Origin: Paraburkholderia sp. BL10I2N1
GTDB lineage: Bacteria; Pseudomonadota; Gammaproteobacteria; Burkholderiales; Burkholderiaceae
Assembly: GCF_004361815.1 (NCBI RefSeq)
Contig: NZ_SNWA01000001.1
Coordinates: forward strand, 3,286,001 to 3,350,000
Direction: 5' to 3'
DNA length: 64,000 bases
Shown: positions 63,694-64,000 of the stretch, one piece after another
Layout of the letters: each line of letters opens with the position of its first letter
Position numbering within the stretch: the first letter of the stretch is position 1
The notes under the pieces: model-generated
Seen by the model: only the letters and a program-made list of their open reading frames with translations
The model's database searches: none
What the model was told of the DNA's origin: nothing
Program-made: the position numbers and the translations under genes

Positions 63694-64000
63694 ATGCGGA
63701 CAATGAAAGCAGTACAGGTGACTGAGGCTGGTGGTCCTCTGGAACTTGTCGAACGGGCTGTGCCAGAGCCCGGCGAAGGACACGTGCTCATCAGGATCCA
63801 GGCCTGTGGCATCTGCCACAGCGACGTGCTGACGAAAGATGGCCTGTGGCCAGGCCTGCAATATCCCCGCGTTCCGGGACACGAGATAGCCGGTGTAATC
63901 GATACCGTCGGCGCGGACGTCGAAGGCTGGCAGAAAGGGCAGCGCGTCGGCGTAGGCTGGCACGGCGGACATTGCGGACGGTGTGAGCATTGTCGCCAGG
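63694..64000 (+). CDS. Zinc-dependent alcohol dehydrogenase (5' part)
   Basis: The reading frame runs off the window edge. The visible 102 residues begin MRTMKAVQVTEAGGPLELVE and carry CGICHSDVLTKDG (catalytic zinc cysteine), VPGHEIAGVIDTVG (zinc histidine/glutamate) and the start of the structural zinc cluster (CGRCEHC). It is a medium-chain MDR alcohol dehydrogenase. AAGGGAAGAAA lies just upstream. It is probably part of the same unit as the aldolase and PanE-like genes. Confidence 0.88.
   Translation, partial: MRTMKAVQVTEAGGPLELVERAVPEPGEGHVLIRIQACGICHSDVLTKDGLWPGLQYPRVPGHEIAGVIDTVGADVEGWQKGQRVGVGWHGGHCGRCEHCRQ

Overview
The window is high-GC DNA with the gene repertoire of a Burkholderiales bacterium, most likely Paraburkholderia, Caballeronia or a relative. 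This rests on the LysR regulator/Tat-exported class A beta-lactamase pair, the DUF2242, DUF3300 and DUF2950 proteins, the RIT element, and the density of LysR regulators and MFS carriers. No rRNA, tRNA, ribosomal or replication gene was seen. The many insertion sequences and broken genes suggest a secondary replicon or genomic island; that is inference.

Layout. 1-2325: end of a Wadjet-type (JetC-JetD) anti-plasmid operon. 2326-5300: a run of decayed gene fragments around one intact lipoprotein gene. 5300-14400: stacked mobile DNA, namely an IS21 element, a 5'-truncated group II intron maturase with an internal amber codon, an IS3 element, and a recombinase-in-trio (RIT) element with 86-bp inverted repeats. 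14800-25300: ordinary accessory genes (Gfo/Idh/MocA oxidoreductase, secreted ribonuclease, TetR/SDR pair, class V aminotransferase, solo integrase, DUF3300/DUF2950, LysR with a frameshifted SDR). 25380-26640: IS256 and regulator remnants. 26755-30799: a three-gene unit of ion channel/RCK, SulP transporter and DUF2252. 30900-33320: truncated NarK, two FNR/ANR-like sites, a small protein and a hemerythrin. 33500-39810: MFS/LysR pair, MEKHLA protein, and a penR-penA-like beta-lactamase locus split by an ISL3 element with an 8-bp target duplication. 39800-49000: frameshifted cupin, beta-propeller-like exported protein, ferritin-like protein, amino-acid permease, an MltA/OmpA deletion scar, a metallopeptidase gene broken by an amber codon, and a two-domain SagB-like oxidoreductase. 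49069-50781: an IS1634-type transposase.

51000-60650 is the most coherent metabolic block. It encodes most of the oxidative hexuronate/aldarate pathway: uronate dehydrogenase, an ExuT-like carrier, 2,5-dioxovalerate dehydrogenase, an FCD-type GntR regulator, a GudP-like carrier, 5-dehydro-4-deoxyglucarate dehydratase and galactarate dehydratase. Together these would take D-galacturonate or D-glucuronate through galactarate/glucarate to 2-oxoglutarate. No aldarolactonase was recognised. A repeated palindrome, TACG-N4-CGTA, lies upstream of udh and on both sides of the kdgD/garD divergent promoter, and is the best candidate operator for the GntR protein. The right end carries a Crp/Fnr regulator, a class II aldolase, a ketopantoate-reductase-like protein and the start of a zinc alcohol dehydrogenase, possibly a second small catabolic unit.

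Limits: all calls come from reading the sequence and recalling family motifs; no database search was run. Starts were chosen from ribosome-binding sites and family alignment from memory.
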